In this document: positions 52,016 to 60,886 of the stretch, piece after piece | Position numbering within the stretch: position 1 is the first letter of the stretch | Layout: every line of letters starts with the position of its first letter | Source: Streptococcus cristatus | Lineage (GTDB): Bacteria; Bacillota; Bacilli; Lactobacillales; Streptococcaceae | Assembly: GCF_008369405.1 (NCBI RefSeq) | Contig: NZ_VSJJ01000001.1 | Coordinates: 370,523-434,522, forward strand | Direction of reading: 5' to 3' | DNA length: 64,000 nt | Made by a program: the position numbers and the translations under genes | The notes under the pieces: model-generated | Database searches by the model: none | Seen by the model: the letters and a program-made list of their open reading frames with translations, nothing else | What the model was told of the DNA's origin: nothing

Positions 52016-52372
52016 CTACCTCATGTATTTTTTACGGAAGTCTTGACTGAGAGGAATGGAGTTCCCTATTTCTTGAATCAATTCCTGCACACAGGTTAAG
52101 AGAATGGATACATGTTCTTGGGTGACTTGATTTTCTGACCTTGATAAGATTAAAATCTCATAAACATCACGACTGATTTGTTCCAACTTTTGAGATTGCC
52201 AGAAGGTGAACCACTTTTCAGCAGTCATTTCTAACTCATCCTCCAGTAACTTGTTTCTGGCAAATGAAGAAAAGTGTTCAAATCCTTTATTTTTCATCAT
52301 TACGTCAATCATTTCTAATTCATTTGCGGTCAAATTAACCTCTTTACGAATGTCTCTGTATTGTTCTGGCAT
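52016..52372 (-). CDS. SAG1252-family conjugative relaxosome accessory protein
   Basis: A 118-residue, mostly helical protein with a MobC-like N-terminus (VNLTANELEMIDVMMKNKGF, FSSFARNKLL, a probable DNA-binding segment) and a coiled C-terminal half. It is a standard partner of Tn5252-type relaxases, positioned first after the oriT-like region. Confidence 0.82.
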   Translation of the reverse strand: MPEQYRDIRKEVNLTANELEMIDVMMKNKGFEHFSSFARNKLLEDELEMTAEKWFTFWQSQKLEQISRDVYEILILSRSENQVTQEHVSILLTCVQELIQEIGNSIPLSQDFRKKYMR

Positions 52373-52404
52373 ACTATTTCCTCACTTTCATGCATGGTCG
52401 TACG

Positions 52405-52500
52405 ATCCCCGACCCCGTGTCAATCACGGGAAACTTGCAAAATCAAAATTCAGCATTCTGTAAGGCTTTGCGAGCTCAGATATTGTGTCCACAATATCAC
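52405..52500. other. oriT-like region of the ICE
   Basis: Directly upstream of the relaxosome genes, with two strong inverted repeats: CCCGTG-TCAAT-CACGGG (52414-52430) and perfect 9-bp GATATTGTG-TC-CACAATATC (52479-52498). Location and structure fit an origin of transfer. The nick site was not determined. Confidence 0.6.
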
Positions 52501-52658
52501 AAAAATCATATCGCCAGCCGACCAAAACCTTCTAGTTTTGACAGCCAACGATAAGATAACTTGGTGGCTTCGCCCCCAAACCCCCAGTTTAAATTTGAGG
52601 ATCGATTTTCTTTGGATGATATTAGGATAGCAAGGATTATTTGAAGAAGTTATCACAG

Positions 52659-53249
52659 ATCGATTAGGGACTAATCTCTAGCCCCTCTCACACCACTGTG
52701 CGTACCGTTCGGCACACAGCGGGCCAACTAAGTTTTAACGAAAGCATTATTCTCACTCATCTTCTCATTTTACAATTCGTTCTATCAGTGCCGTCCTATA
52801 TTTATAATCAGCTTCCATCATTTACGTTTTCAGTTCACTGTCTTTTCAGGCCAGGAATTAGGATTGACAAATTTAATTAGAGAGATATTCATTTAGTTAT
52901 TCACCCTTCGCTCCATTTCCATTACAGAAATTTCTTCAATACTATGGGTTCAGCTGACTCCCATGATTCGTTGTACTACGTCCTAAACGCTCACGGAATA
53001 AGCCGTACATCTTTCCTAGTTTACTCTCGTAATTTACGTATATAGGTTACGACACCTATTTGGATTTTAGAGTTCCTCATCCGATATATGGCTTCAAGTC
53101 ACGATTCCGTTTATAGAGCCTTGATTCCGCTAATTCCTTCCTCTCCCCCCTACCTCACGATATTCACCCTTAGGAGTCGCTATTGGTTTCATCTGCAGCA
53201 GATATCCACAGAGGACTTGGACCTCAGATGTACACTATGCCTGTCGAAC
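52659..53249 (-). mobile_element. ORF-less group II intron
   Basis: Minus strand, about 591 bases. It opens GTTCGACAGG just after a terminator. The interior has group-II-like text (AGATGTACGGCTTATTCCGT; GGTGTCGTAACC). Near the 3' end a domain-V-like hairpin CTGTGTGCC-GAAC-GGTACGCACAG with two-base bulge (52693-52724) is followed by GTGGTGTGAGAGG and a domain-VI-like stem ending CTAATCGAT. There is no reverse transcriptase ORF. Insertion downstream of a terminator is the habit of class C introns. Confidence 0.75.
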
Positions 53250-53253
53250 AAAG

Positions 53254-53286
53254 AAAAAAGTAGGCTAAATTTCTAACCTACTTTTT
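53254..53286 (-). terminator. Terminator of the PHP-ATPase gene, abutting the intron
   Basis: Minus-strand hairpin GTAGGTTA / TAGCCTAC with flanking A/T runs ending TTTTTTCTTTG, overlapping the gene's 3' flank. Confidence 0.85.
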
Positions 53287-53292
53287 CTGGCT

Positions 53293-55791
53293 CTACTCTG
53301 ATAAAGCCGTCTCATATATAGACATTTTATGCTTGAAGGAATCTTTCCCTCCCTCTAATTGATTGATGATATGATTTTTTATATATTTTTCACTAACATA
53401 TCCCTGTGATTCAATCCATCCGTTAACTCCATCTGACTCCATAATAACAACTTGATCTGTCATAGAATTTGTTACAATTGTAGCATTATGTGTTGCTAAA
53501 ATAATTTGACGTTGAGCTTTCACATCTCTAAACTGCTGAACTAAATGCCTGTAAATATAACGATTGTCTAGATTATCTTCGGGCTGATCAATAATCAATG
53601 GTCTGAAGTCTTTAGAATAATCACTATACGCTAATAAAAAATCAAGCATGGCTACAACTTTTTGTCCCAAACTTAATACACCAACTTCTTTATAGAGAAT
53701 ATCAAGTTGGTGTGAGGTTTCTTTGGAGTTAATATTAAATTCCAAAAATAACCTTTCATTAGCTACATGCGCTTTTAAGACTCTTTTAAACTCATTTAAT
53801 AAACTACTATTTTCAATTAAAGAGTAGATACTCGTTTTTAAATGCGTAATGTTGTATTCATTAATTTCAGATTTATCTCTCCAATTATTTTCTTGTTTTG
53901 CAAAATTATCTTCAGAGATACTTTTTAAAAGCATAAAATACTTATTAGGGATATTTTGTCTTACAATGACTTTAACAAATTCTTTCATTCCTAATTCCCG
54001 ATAGATAAGATATAAAACGTCTGCTACATCTTGCATACTAATTCTATAATTATCAAACGAAGAACGATTATTCTTGAAAAGATAACTTTCGAAATGCGGT
54101 TCTTCCCATCTATCAATTTGCTCATAACAAATTCTTAACTTACCAATCTGAGTTTCATTAAAATCCTCAATAATTTCGAGTATTAATTGCTTCCGCTGTT
54201 TTAAATATTCATCAAGTTCCTTTAATTTTACTTCAAACGATTCGAGTGTCTGAGTTCTTAGCCCATAGTCTGGTCTCGGTAATTTTTTATTTTTAATCAT
54301 TAAATTAGAAATAAATTCTGTAATTTTTTCACCGTCAGCTGTTCTAACTAATTCATTAACAGAATATCTCCTATCAAACATTTTCTCTAAAATTCTATTT
54401 TTATCAACTAATCTAAAATAGTTACCTTCAACTTTATAAACTTTTGTGTACTGAGACCGTGTCCATTCTTTAATAGAGTCAGAATTAAATCTATAAGAAT
54501 AGCCAAACCTATTCTCTCGATTTTGCCCATAATATTGTAAAATATTATCCTTATTTTCTTGTTTGACATCTGGCAAACTAACTTCAATAATATATTCAGT
54601 TTCTTCTAAAACATAGAGTACAAAAGCATTTGCATGGTTACATAGAAATTCCAATTTGCTTTGCTTATCACAATCTTGAGAAAGTACAAATTGTAGCATA
54701 TCAATTAATGTGCTTTTCCCTGTACCTCTCCCTCCAATTAAACAATTCATAGATGGTGAAAATGTTAAAAAGAAGTCTTTATCTTTTTTTAATTTATCAC
54801 CTGCAAGAAAACTTCTATTTCCCCCACGATTTTCTATATATAATCCTTTTATATAAGACTTTTGTTTAAAGCTTGGCTCACATAAACTAACTGATACGTT
54901 ATAATCAAACAATGCTTCTTGAAACATCTTGAAAGAAATTTTTCCACCTTTCAACCACAGATTGTTCTTCCCGAGTGAATCAATTTCGTGAGAATCATTA
55001 TCTAATAGAAAGTTGGGCTCACAATTAAAATCTGCTAATAGTTTTTTTCTAGAACCTTCAATAGAATTTATATTTTTAACTCCAATAAATCGTGTATTTT
55101 CTTTAGAAAAAATTTTTCGTTTATATGCACCTGATAAGTGAGAACCTTTTTTCAAAATGTCATAACTATTGAAATGAGCAATATAGTTAACTATTTTTTG
55201 ATTATTGAAATCCTTCATTATAGTCAGTGAATGTTGATAACTTCCATCTTTCTCACTTATAATATTTTCACTTAACCATTGATTAACCCATGACTCTTGT
55301 TCATAATCATATATACATACAATATGCAATTTATCCGCTGCACTAATTTCTACTCCATGTAAAATATGAGGATGTATATCATAATTCGGATAAGTTTGCA
55401 TTATGATTGAGACTGCCTTTTGCAACTTTTTAATACCTTTGGTAGTATTATGATCAGTTACTACAACTATTTCTATTCCATTTTTTATGATTGCCTCTGC
55501 TAACATAAGAAAACTAATATATTCTTTTGAACTAGAAAAAACAATCTTATCAAAATTACTAAAAAAAATTGTCTTATCAACTTTTATTTTCTTATTTTCA
55601 AAAAATATATCATATAGTTCATCTTCAGTAATTTTTCTATATTTCGTTGTAGTCCAATTAGAAAATAGCTTATAATCATAAGAAACAGGTGTATGCAAAT
55701 GAATTAAAGTTTTGTGAAAGCTACCGAATTTCTCTTTGGAATTTGTTAGTTCTTGATAAACAGACTTTATCTTGTTATTAAACCCTCTCAC
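53293..55791 (-). CDS. PHP-domain / SMC-like ATPase (TrlF-like), candidate defence protein
   Basis: An 832-residue two-part protein. The N-terminal PHP metallo-phosphoesterase domain (about 28-300) shows [30 protein letters not shown] and LLDNDSHE metal ligands. The C-terminal ABC/SMC-type ATPase has Walker [15 protein letters not shown] (about 352), a long helical insert, signature [11 protein letters not shown], Walker [15 protein letters not shown] and ATHNATI. PHP-ATPases of this build occur in mobile islands with anti-phage or nucleic-acid roles. It is flanked by pezT; the start ATG 55791 lacks a strong ribosome site. Confidence 0.85.
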
Positions 55792-55818
55792 TTCTACTCT
55801 CCTAAAAATATCAATTGT

Positions 55819-56580
55819 TTATTTTTCATGTAATTCATTAAGTCTCTTTTCCCCCACCTTCAACATCTCTTTCTCCACTTGATTCCATTCTCCAAATAGT
55901 AAATCATGAAGAACGGTTGCTGCTGAAGTTGTATCTTCTCCTGAATCATATACACAACTTCTATCTCGTTTGTAAATTTGAATTCTTTCAAAGATAGCTA
56001 GTTCTTCTAATTGTCGTGTATTATCAACCAGATGATTTACAATGAAATCATGATGTTCTTTTGGAGTTGCGCGTGCTTGATTTGGATTGATAGCATACAG
56101 TTCTTCGTATCGGATAAGAGTACTCAGATAGGACAGCTTAGGCTTTGTCGCAATCAAGGCCAATTGTACTACATATCCCTTATTTTTCAAGAGTTGTGCT
56201 GTTTTCTTTGGAACATCAATTGTTCGTAAAGTTCCCTCGATCAAAAGATTGTACCCCAAATGACTCAATTCTGTTACTAAAGACTCTACCATTTTCCCTG
56301 CAAAATCTTTAGTGTATTCTACACTATCTTTGCCATATTCTTGATGCAGTTCTATATAGCGTGGATGCTGAGAACGAAAACTATCACCATCGATGATAAT
56401 GATATTACCTTGAAATTCCTTTTGCTTGATACGATGTATCACTGTCTTACCTGCTCCGCTTTGCCCACCAAGTAAGATAGCTTTCGGTTTATCTGGAATC
56501 GTCTTTCCTCGGGTTAAGGCCCTAATGGTTCGCTGTAAGACCTTCTGAAAGTCAGTCTCACTAAATTCTTCCAATCTCAT
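55819..56580 (-). CDS. pezT: Zeta-family toxin PezT
   Basis: A 253-residue kinase toxin that phosphorylates UDP-N-acetylglucosamine and blocks cell-wall synthesis. Walker A is LLGGQSGAGKTVIHRI at about 37-52; IIDGDSFRSQHPRY contains the catalytic Asp and substrate-binding residues; LLIEGTLRT and RYEELYAINP follow. It overlaps the antitoxin gene by one base (TAATG). Stabilises the ICE. Confidence 0.94.
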   Translation of the reverse strand: MRLEEFSETDFQKVLQRTIRALTRGKTIPDKPKAILLGGQSGAGKTVIHRIKQKEFQGNIIIIDGDSFRSQHPRYIELHQEYGKDSVEYTKDFAGKMVESLVTELSHLGYNLLIEGTLRTIDVPKKTAQLLKNKGYVVQLALIATKPKLSYLSTLIRYEELYAINPNQARATPKEHHDFIVNHLVDNTRQLEELAIFERIQIYKRDRSCVYDSGEDTTSAATVLHDLLFGEWNQVEKEMLKVGEKRLNELHEK

Positions 56581-57056
56581 TAGGCTACCACCCGATTTTC
56601 AGATATCTCTAACATGCGTTCAATTCCATCCAAATAGCCGCTATATCTCTCTATTTCATCAAAAGTTTCTACTAAATAGATATTCGTATGAATTAAGTCA
56701 GATAGATCATCACTCATTAAAATCCAAGGATTAGATTCATCATCAATGCTAATTCCCTGACTATCTTGATAACGATAGAGTCGAGATAATAGATTAGCAC
56801 CTCTTTCTTTCACAATTTCAATTTTTAAAGTCAATTCATAATCTTCAACAGGATTGAGCATTTTATCTTCTCCTACAATATCGACATAAGATACATTAAA
56901 CTTCTGACAAATGATGTCTATTAATTCGGTAGAGACTGAACTCGTTCCATTTTCATAACGACTCAGACTATTTCGTGAAATACCTACAATCCGTGCAAAT
57001 TCGTGTTGTGTTAAGTCATGTGTTTTACGTAAGGATTTTATGTTTTTTCCAATCAT
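56580..57056 (-). CDS. pezA: Antitoxin PezA
   Basis: A 158-residue antitoxin: XRE DNA-binding domain (IKSLRKTHDLTQHEFARIVG, ISRNSLSRYENGTSSVS) that autoregulates the operon, and a C-terminal helical bundle that caps PezT's ATP site. Strong Shine-Dalgarno AAAAGGAG. A GGTGCA-type dyad upstream is its probable operator. Confidence 0.93.
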   Translation of the reverse strand: MIGKNIKSLRKTHDLTQHEFARIVGISRNSLSRYENGTSSVSTELIDIICQKFNVSYVDIVGEDKMLNPVEDYELTLKIEIVKERGANLLSRLYRYQDSQGISIDDESNPWILMSDDLSDLIHTNIYLVETFDEIERYSGYLDGIERMLEISENRVVA

Positions 57057-57083
57057 GGCAAACTCCTTTTATTTGATACCACC

Positions 57084-57126
57084 ATTATAACATTTAGAAA
57101 AAACAAATGCACCATTTTTGGTGCAT
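57084..57126 (-). promoter_or_regulatory. pezAT promoter and operator
   Basis: Minus strand: palindrome ATGCACC-AAAAAT-GGTGCAT (57126-57107), then TATAAT (57089-57084). A further GCACC half-site lies just upstream (57130-57135). Dyad covering the -35 position fits PezA autorepression. Confidence 0.7.
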
Positions 57127-57136
57127 TTTTGGTGCG

Positions 57137-57409
57137 TTATTGATTGTTTTTCCTAAATCTCTCTAAATTCTTCTCCAATTGTTCCTTATGAAGTTGATTC
57201 TTAGCTTCTTTTAATGTGTCGTCCAAAGTTTCTTCTCTGTAAGTTGCTTCTGTTTTTAGTTGTTCTGATCCTTGATCTGGAGTGAAAATGATATCTAACA
57301 GTCGGTCTATTTTTTCAAGATCTTGGACAGACATATCAGATAGTCTATGAATTAGCTTCTTAAATACATCACTATTGTCTTGGTTTTTCTTAAAAAATGT
57401 TGTAAACAT
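57137..57409 (-). CDS. Small conserved ICE protein, unknown function
   Basis: A 90-residue hydrophilic protein (MFTTFFKKNQDNSDVFKKLI...), mainly helical, with a C-terminal coiled-coil-like EAKNQLHKEQLEKNLERFRK. No domain recognised; small proteins of this sort recur in the accessory block of Tn5252-type ICEs. It precedes pezA in the transcriptional direction with its own gap. Confidence 0.7.
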   Translation of the reverse strand: MFTTFFKKNQDNSDVFKKLIHRLSDMSVQDLEKIDRLLDIIFTPDQGSEQLKTEATYREETLDDTLKEAKNQLHKEQLEKNLERFRKNNQ

Positions 57410-57446
57410 CTATAACCTCTCAAAAAAAGCAGCCTATCAGGACTGC

Positions 57447-57830
57447 TTAGTGTAATTCCGAAATCGCATCATAAATGGACTGCAATTTCTTATTGTCTTT
57501 ATTCTTTGTGTCAATCAACGTATGTAGCTCTTCAATTTTCTTTTGACTACTTTGAATATCACTATTGTTATCCGCAATCAGTCTTTTAAGATGTTGCTGA
57601 TAACTTGTAGTGATATCTGTCTCTTTTCCTGTTCTAACCTCTGTAACTTTGGGTTTAGAACTAGAATTTGATTCCGTCACAGGTGCTTGTTTGCGCTTTT
57701 GAAAAGCTTCTTCATAATTCACATCATTACCTCCTTGATGATTTCCAAATAAGGCCGCAATTTTATCTGGATCTTCTTGATTTTCTGATTTACTTTCTAA
57801 TGGTTGATTAAAATTCCAATCTTTTGTCAT
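57447..57830 (-). CDS. Small ICE protein with C-terminal coiled coil, unknown
   Basis: A 127-residue protein: a low-complexity N-terminus (NFNQPLESKSENQEDPDK), a Ser/Lys-rich middle, and a coiled-coil C-terminus (IQSSQKKIEELHTLIDTKNK). No domain recognised. Start overlaps the stop of the preceding gene by 4 bases (ATGA), so it is translationally coupled. Confidence 0.7.
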   Translation of the reverse strand: MTKDWNFNQPLESKSENQEDPDKIAALFGNHQGGNDVNYEEAFQKRKQAPVTESNSSSKPKVTEVRTGKETDITTSYQQHLKRLIADNNSDIQSSQKKIEELHTLIDTKNKDNKKLQSIYDAISELH

Positions 57831-58060
57831 TCACTCATTTCATCCTTTCTAAATTCAGAATCATCGAATTGTCTTTCTTTACCAAAGGCATGGTCAAGAG
57901 CTTCTTCAAAACTCATGTGACTGATGCTTTGACGCCTTTTGAACGTCGCAAACATCGCTGTCTCCAGTTGTTCTTTGTAAGCAGCGAGTTTTTCTGTCTC
58001 TCTTGCTACCTTACTTTCTTGCCTAGTGACCTTTTCTTCTAAGCGTTCAATAATGGTCAT
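57827..58060 (-). CDS. Small coiled-coil ICE protein, unknown
   Basis: A 77-residue, highly charged protein with an N-terminal coiled coil (TIIERLEEKVTRQESKVARE) and a C-terminal FEEALDHAFGK motif, resembling DUF5965-type proteins of streptococcal ICEs. AGGAGGA Shine-Dalgarno. Coupled to the downstream gene. Confidence 0.7.
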   Translation of the reverse strand: MTIIERLEEKVTRQESKVARETEKLAAYKEQLETAMFATFKRRQSISHMSFEEALDHAFGKERQFDDSEFRKDEMSE

Positions 58061-58110
58061 ATACGATCCTCCTTCTTTCTAATAATAGCTAAAACATCTT
58101 GATTTTGTTA

Positions 58111-59196
58111 TCACAGTTCTAAACATTGAGATAATTGTCTTACTGGTGGATTTCCAAATGTCTCTTTTACAGTTTCAAGCTTAAATTGAAAATCTGATTT
58201 CTTTTCTCTAAGAATATCGTTCCAGTCTATTTTTTCTTTCTCAGATTCATTATTAGGTAAATCCAGTAAAACAGGAAATCCTGATTGAGATAACTTATCA
58301 GAAAAATCTTTACCTGCATCATCACAATCTACCGCAAGTGTCAATAAATCAGGATGATTATCGAAATAGGTGCTGGTATCACGAATTGTATTGATCAAAT
58401 GCAATAACTTTGAAGGTGTTACTGTATCTAAAAATTCCAACTTCTGATTTTCTTCAGCTATTAGTCGTAAAGTTTGATAAGCAACAACAGACCTTTTTAA
58501 TCCTTCCATAGATACCAAACGAACATCAGTTAGACTTTGTTGATGAAGTTCGTAATAGCTCATCAAGTCGATGAACGATTCACAAAAGACCAGTCTATTT
58601 GGTTTACCAATGTCAAAGGATATTCCAACATGTCCATGGCTTCCTTTTAGAATCGTTTTTAACCTTTCTCTAGGAAGAGAGTGATTCTTATAAATTCCTT
58701 GTAAGCTTGCTGCCTGCAGCTTGTGACGATGATCAAAGCTTTTAAAAACAATAACAGGTTCAACTGTTTCATTTGTTTTCCAGCTGGCTTGTGCTATCAA
58801 ACCTTGTTGTATCATCTTTTGTATGATTTCTTCTGAGATTCCTCTACATTCTGTTAAGTAATATCTAGTCAGACTGCAGTTAGAATCTTCTACTCTCTTT
58901 AAAGGATAATAAAATGGTCTCTCTCTTTTTTCTTGAACAGCTTCTTTTTGAAAAGGTTCTTCAGAAAGAAAAACTAGAGCTTCTTTAAAGGAAATTCCCT
59001 TAACAAGTCGAACAAAATCAATGACATCACCTTGAATATCTCTTGAAAACCATTTAAAAGTATTGGTAGTTGAAAAAATCCGGAATGAATCGTGTTCAGG
59101 ATGTTCATAGACACTGCTAGAAACTTGTTTAAAGGAGATACCCAAACGACTCGCTACATCAAGAATTGAAATTTGCTTACATTCTTCTATTTCCAT
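58111..59196 (-). CDS. Toprim-domain protein (DUF3991-like), ICE DNA-processing
   Basis: A 361-residue protein: N-terminal zinc-less primase-like region (ISILDVASRLGISFKQVSSS, FKWFSRDIQGDVIDFVRLVK), middle DUF3991-like segment, and Toprim_2 domain with the Glu of LVFCESFIDLMSYYEL and acidic LTLAVDCDDAGKDFSDKLS. Likely acts on DNA during transfer or establishment; mechanism inferred. Standard in the Tn5252 accessory block. Confidence 0.85.
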   Translation of the reverse strand: MEIEECKQISILDVASRLGISFKQVSSSVYEHPEHDSFRIFSTTNTFKWFSRDIQGDVIDFVRLVKGISFKEALVFLSEEPFQKEAVQEKRERPFYYPLKRVEDSNCSLTRYYLTECRGISEEIIQKMIQQGLIAQASWKTNETVEPVIVFKSFDHRHKLQAASLQGIYKNHSLPRERLKTILKGSHGHVGISFDIGKPNRLVFCESFIDLMSYYELHQQSLTDVRLVSMEGLKRSVVAYQTLRLIAEENQKLEFLDTVTPSKLLHLINTIRDTSTYFDNHPDLLTLAVDCDDAGKDFSDKLSQSGFPVLLDLPNNESEKEKIDWNDILREKKSDFQFKLETVKETFGNPPVRQLSQCLEL

Positions 59197-59205
59197 GCAA
59201 TATCA

Positions 59206-59847
59206 TCATTTTGTCGTAGTATTTGGCAGTGATGGAACAGATGAGGATTCTTCCAAAGCTTTGGGAGTGGCCTTATCCAAATCATCTAACCCAGATTTCC
59301 AAACCTGTACTTGATTGACCAATAACTTACCTGGTAGTTTCGAATAAGACAACTTAACAGTTCTGGTTTCTGTCTGATTGGTCTTTGATTGGTTGGCATT
59401 CTTTAAATCAGATACATAGGTTACATTATAAGAGACCATGGCAATGGCTTGATTCGTAGTCTGATTGACAAAGATATCAGCTTTTTCAAAATGATAATCC
59501 AAAATATAGTCCTTATACACTTGATTCATGGCATCGTTTTGACTTGTCAATTCTTGAGAATAAGCCGATTCAGTCATATAAGGTTGAATACGTGTATTAT
59601 TTTCTCCGAGCTTTTCTTTCGTATAGTACTGAGTCAAAAATTCTTTTACAGTATCCGATGACAAAATGCTGGCTTTATCTTCTGCTTGTTTATCCTCTAC
59701 AAGTTTAGCTGCAGCCAATTCGATTTCTTTGCGACTTTGTTTAGCAGTCGAGTGTTGACCAGCAGTATATCCCATCATGAGAATAAAGCTAGTTGCAGCA
59801 ACTGCTCCAACACTAATTAAGGCTTTAGTTTTGACTTTATTTAACAT
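59206..59847 (-). CDS. Membrane-anchored ICE accessory protein (NTF2/VirB8-like outside domain)
   Basis: A 213-residue protein with one N-terminal transmembrane helix (ALISVGAVAATSFILMMGYT), a helical stalk and an extracellular domain (about 60-200) with strands around FVNQTTNQAIAMVSYNVTYV and TRTVKLSYSKLPGKLLVN, and a Ser/Pro-rich tail. Likely part of the conjugation machinery's surface side; assignment is by layout and position. It lies 9 bases upstream of the toprim gene. Confidence 0.7.
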   Translation of the reverse strand: MLNKVKTKALISVGAVAATSFILMMGYTAGQHSTAKQSRKEIELAAAKLVEDKQAEDKASILSSDTVKEFLTQYYTKEKLGENNTRIQPYMTESAYSQELTSQNDAMNQVYKDYILDYHFEKADIFVNQTTNQAIAMVSYNVTYVSDLKNANQSKTNQTETRTVKLSYSKLPGKLLVNQVQVWKSGLDDLDKATPKALEESSSVPSLPNTTTK

Positions 59848-60006
59848 CTTAGACCTTCTTTCTATAAAAACTAGGTCAAGAATAACAAAAAGAACTTGTA
59901 AGTTTTATCACATCACAACGAAAGGTAATTCCTACATTTCTGGCGCAAAATCGTACAGTTCAGAGAAAAATATCAAAATTAGCTGTCTTCAGCTTATAAT
60001 GTAACT

Positions 60007-60204
60007 ATGAAATATTTAAAAGAAGAAAATTTGAGAAGAGCTCTTTCTCATATTGAACGACATAAACAAGCCATAAATACAAGTAATAACAGTGAGGATA
60101 ATGATTTTCATAAATTATTACTCCAATTTAGCTATGAAGTATATGAAAGAATCAAGGCAAATAAAAAACCTTATCCAAATTTAGATTCAGATAAAGTCTT
60201 TTGA
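60007..60204 (+). CDS. Small hypothetical protein, possibly from a leaderless mRNA
   Basis: A 65-residue hydrophilic, helical protein (MKYLKEENLRRALSHIERHK...). Unusually, a TATAAT hexamer (59995-60000) lies only 6 bases before the ATG and there is no Shine-Dalgarno, so transcription would begin at or near the start codon. It is the only plus-strand gene in the accessory block. Coding status is moderate. Confidence 0.5.
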   Translation: MKYLKEENLRRALSHIERHKQAINTSNNSEDNDFHKLLLQFSYEVYERIKANKKPYPNLDSDKVF

Positions 60205-60217
60205 CAATCTAAAAAGT

Positions 60218-60514
60218 TCACATTTTTTTCTTATTTATGGAGTTAATGAAGCGCCAACTGAATCCCAGAACCAACATCAGATTGATGAAAAGGAACACAG
60301 CCGTAAAACTAGTTAAACCATATTGTCTGATATCATCAAAATATAAAGTAGGTTCAGTAAAGAACAAATAAATTCCATAAACCTCCACGAAAATAAGAAA
60401 ACTGACAAAACCAATCAGGAAAAGTCCACTGGCAATAAGAAAGAGTCTCCATAAAAGAATGAGAATTCCTCCAACTGCTAAAAAAATTACTGGGATAAGG
60501 AGTAAATCATTCAT
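60218..60514 (-). CDS. Small membrane protein of the ICE
   Basis: A 98-residue protein with three predicted transmembrane helices (MNDLLLIPVIFLAVGGILIL; LFLIGFVSFLIFVEVYGIYL; TSFTAVFLFINLMLVLGF). Start ATG 60514 after AAAGGAG; the frame to 60535 overlaps the preceding stop. Unknown function, in the conserved ICE block. Confidence 0.75.
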   Translation of the reverse strand: MNDLLLIPVIFLAVGGILILLWRLFLIASGLFLIGFVSFLIFVEVYGIYLFFTEPTLYFDDIRQYGLTSFTAVFLFINLMLVLGFSWRFINSINKKKM

Positions 60515-60527
60515 GACTTTCTCCTTT

Positions 60528-60812
60528 CTAGTCAATCAATTGACGATAATGGGTGGCAAGAGAGGAATCAAACTCTTCTAATTTTTGAACTAAGTCCAAA
60601 TATTCCTCTTTCTCATGTTCTTCAAAGTCCACACCTCGATGATTCTGAAGAGCGATTTCCAATTGACTAGTAAGTTCTCGTATAGAAAAGCTGTAATCGC
60701 CTGTCACTTCCTCATAATGTTCCTTTAACTCCTTGTAGGCTTGGTATTCTTCAGGTGTTTGAAATCCCTGTACCAAAGCCTCTTCTAATTGATAATAGGT
60801 ATCTTCCATCAT
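60528..60812 (-). CDS. Small acidic ICE protein (DUF5962-like), unknown
   Basis: A 94-residue, Glu/Gln-rich helical protein (MEDTYYQLEEALVQGFQTPE...). Such a protein normally precedes or follows the SNF2 helicase gene in streptococcal Tn5252-type elements. Function unknown. Confidence 0.72.
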   Translation of the reverse strand: MMEDTYYQLEEALVQGFQTPEEYQAYKELKEHYEEVTGDYSFSIRELTSQLEIALQNHRGVDFEEHEKEEYLDLVQKLEEFDSSLATHYRQLID

Positions 60813-60886
60813 AATCGTTACCTCGTTTCTTTCTATCTTTATTCTACCGCGCTTTTCTTTTCTTGTCCGCTATTTATATATATTTT

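Noticed and set aside
52698-53276. Short plus-strand frames in the oriT-PezAT interval
   Set aside because: They fall inside the group II intron on the opposite strand and show no protein-like features.
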